NCBI GenBank assembly: GCA_019090765.1
Contig: JAHRVJ010000014.1
Coordinates: forward strand, 1 to 6,571
Length of the DNA stretch: 6,571 nt
Origin: Ilumatobacteraceae bacterium
GTDB taxonomy: Bacteria; Actinomycetota; Acidimicrobiia; Acidimicrobiales; Ilumatobacteraceae
Direction of reading: 5' to 3'
Shown: positions 6,298-6,571 of the stretch, one piece after another
How the letters are laid out: each line of letters begins with the position of its first letter
Numbering within the stretch: the first letter of the stretch is position 1
The notes under the pieces: generated by a model
Told to the model about the DNA's origin: nothing
Databases searched by the model: none
The model's input: only the letters and a program-made list of their open reading frames with translations
Program-made: the position numbers and the translations under genes

Positions 6298-6546
6298 ATG
6301 CCCATCAAAGTTCTCGCTCTATTCGTCCAGCTTCAAACCATCGCAATGTCAATCGATAACACGCCATCAGGTCGGATACGGCGGAGTGACGAACGAGGAC
6401 AGGCCACCACTGAATACGCCCTTGTGCTACTTGCCGCCGCTCTCGTTGGCCTACTCGTTGTCGCCTGGGCGACCGCTGGTGGTGGAGCGACGCGAATCAG
6501 TCGCCTGTTCAACCAAGTGGTCGACTCGGTGATCGACCGCGTCTGA
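6298..6546 (+). CDS. Small Flp-type prepilin (Tad pilus subunit)
   Basis: This 82-residue protein has a prepilin signature: a charged leader ending R-R-S-D-E-R-G (28-34), then Q-A-T-T-E-Y (35-40) and a hydrophobic helix (about 41-59). A type IV prepilin peptidase would cut after Gly34, placing Glu at +5 and Tyr at +6, the Flp family hallmark, and leaving a mature subunit of about 48 residues. The mature tail (G-G-G-A-T-R-I-S-R-L-F-N-Q-V-V) is short and polar. The 34-residue leader is long and begins with a semi-hydrophobic stretch (V-L-A-L-F-V-Q-L-Q-T at 5-14). ATG 6346 would give a shorter leader but lacks the strong ribosome-binding site at 6288. Position after tadC supports it as the major subunit. 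No prepilin peptidase gene is visible in the window. Confidence 0.85.
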   Translation: MPIKVLALFVQLQTIAMSIDNTPSGRIRRSDERGQATTEYALVLLAAALVGLLVVAWATAGGGATRISRLFNQVVDSVIDRV

Positions 6547-6571
6547 TGTCCTCGTCGAAGCGGCTGCGCCA
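6546..6571 (+). CDS. Start of a further tad gene, probably TadE-like pseudopilin, cut by right edge
   Basis: An ATG at 6546 shares one base with the pilin stop (TGATG) and opens M-S-S-S-K-R-L-R before the window ends. A basic, short N-terminus fits the leader of a TadE/TadF-type minor pilin, which usually follows the Flp gene in such operons. Only eight residues are visible, so the identity is inferred from context alone. No clear Shine-Dalgarno is present, which suggests coupling to translation of the pilin. Confidence 0.4.

Overview
The window looks like a chromosomal segment of a high-GC Gram-positive bacterium, most likely an actinobacterium in the broad sense (I cannot name the genus). 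The case rests on the high G+C content, the Actinobacteria-style Tad/Flp pilus gene order (TadZ/CpaE-like, TadA/CpaF, TadB, TadC, small Flp-type pilin, next TAD gene), densely overlapping genes, and an apparently leaderless regulator gene. No mobile element, CRISPR array or clear phage gene is visible.

Minus-strand block (1-2697). Reading leftwards, it starts with a selenocysteine tRNA (selC, UCA anticodon). This is followed by a 41-bp perfect palindrome that shares its first bases with the tRNA's CCA tail. Then comes a marR-family regulator whose promoter, operator-like palindrome and ATG are nearly superimposed. Its 3' end overlaps by 8 nt the start of a large FUSC-family membrane protein that runs off the left edge. 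MarR and the FUSC protein form an evident regulator/exporter pair.

Plus-strand block (2820-6571). This is a Tad (tight adherence, type IVc/Flp pilus) operon. A short CpaE/TadZ-type ATPase is followed by the secretion ATPase TadA/CpaF and the two inner-membrane platform proteins TadB and TadC. Each of these genes is linked to the next by a 4-nt ATGA overlap. After a 31-bp gap carrying a strong Shine-Dalgarno comes a small Flp-like prepilin with a G|QATTEY cleavage motif. The start of a further gene, expected to be TadE-like, overlaps the pilin stop and is cut by the right edge. Together these would position the machine (TadZ), power it (TadA), anchor it in the membrane (TadB/C) and supply the fibre subunit (Flp).

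The 122-bp gap between the tRNA and the tad operon (2698-2819) must hold promoters for both directions. Nothing here is clearly a wholly new system. The features most worth a second look are the oddly folding tRNA-Sec, the palindrome fused to its CCA end, and the compact leaderless marR control region.
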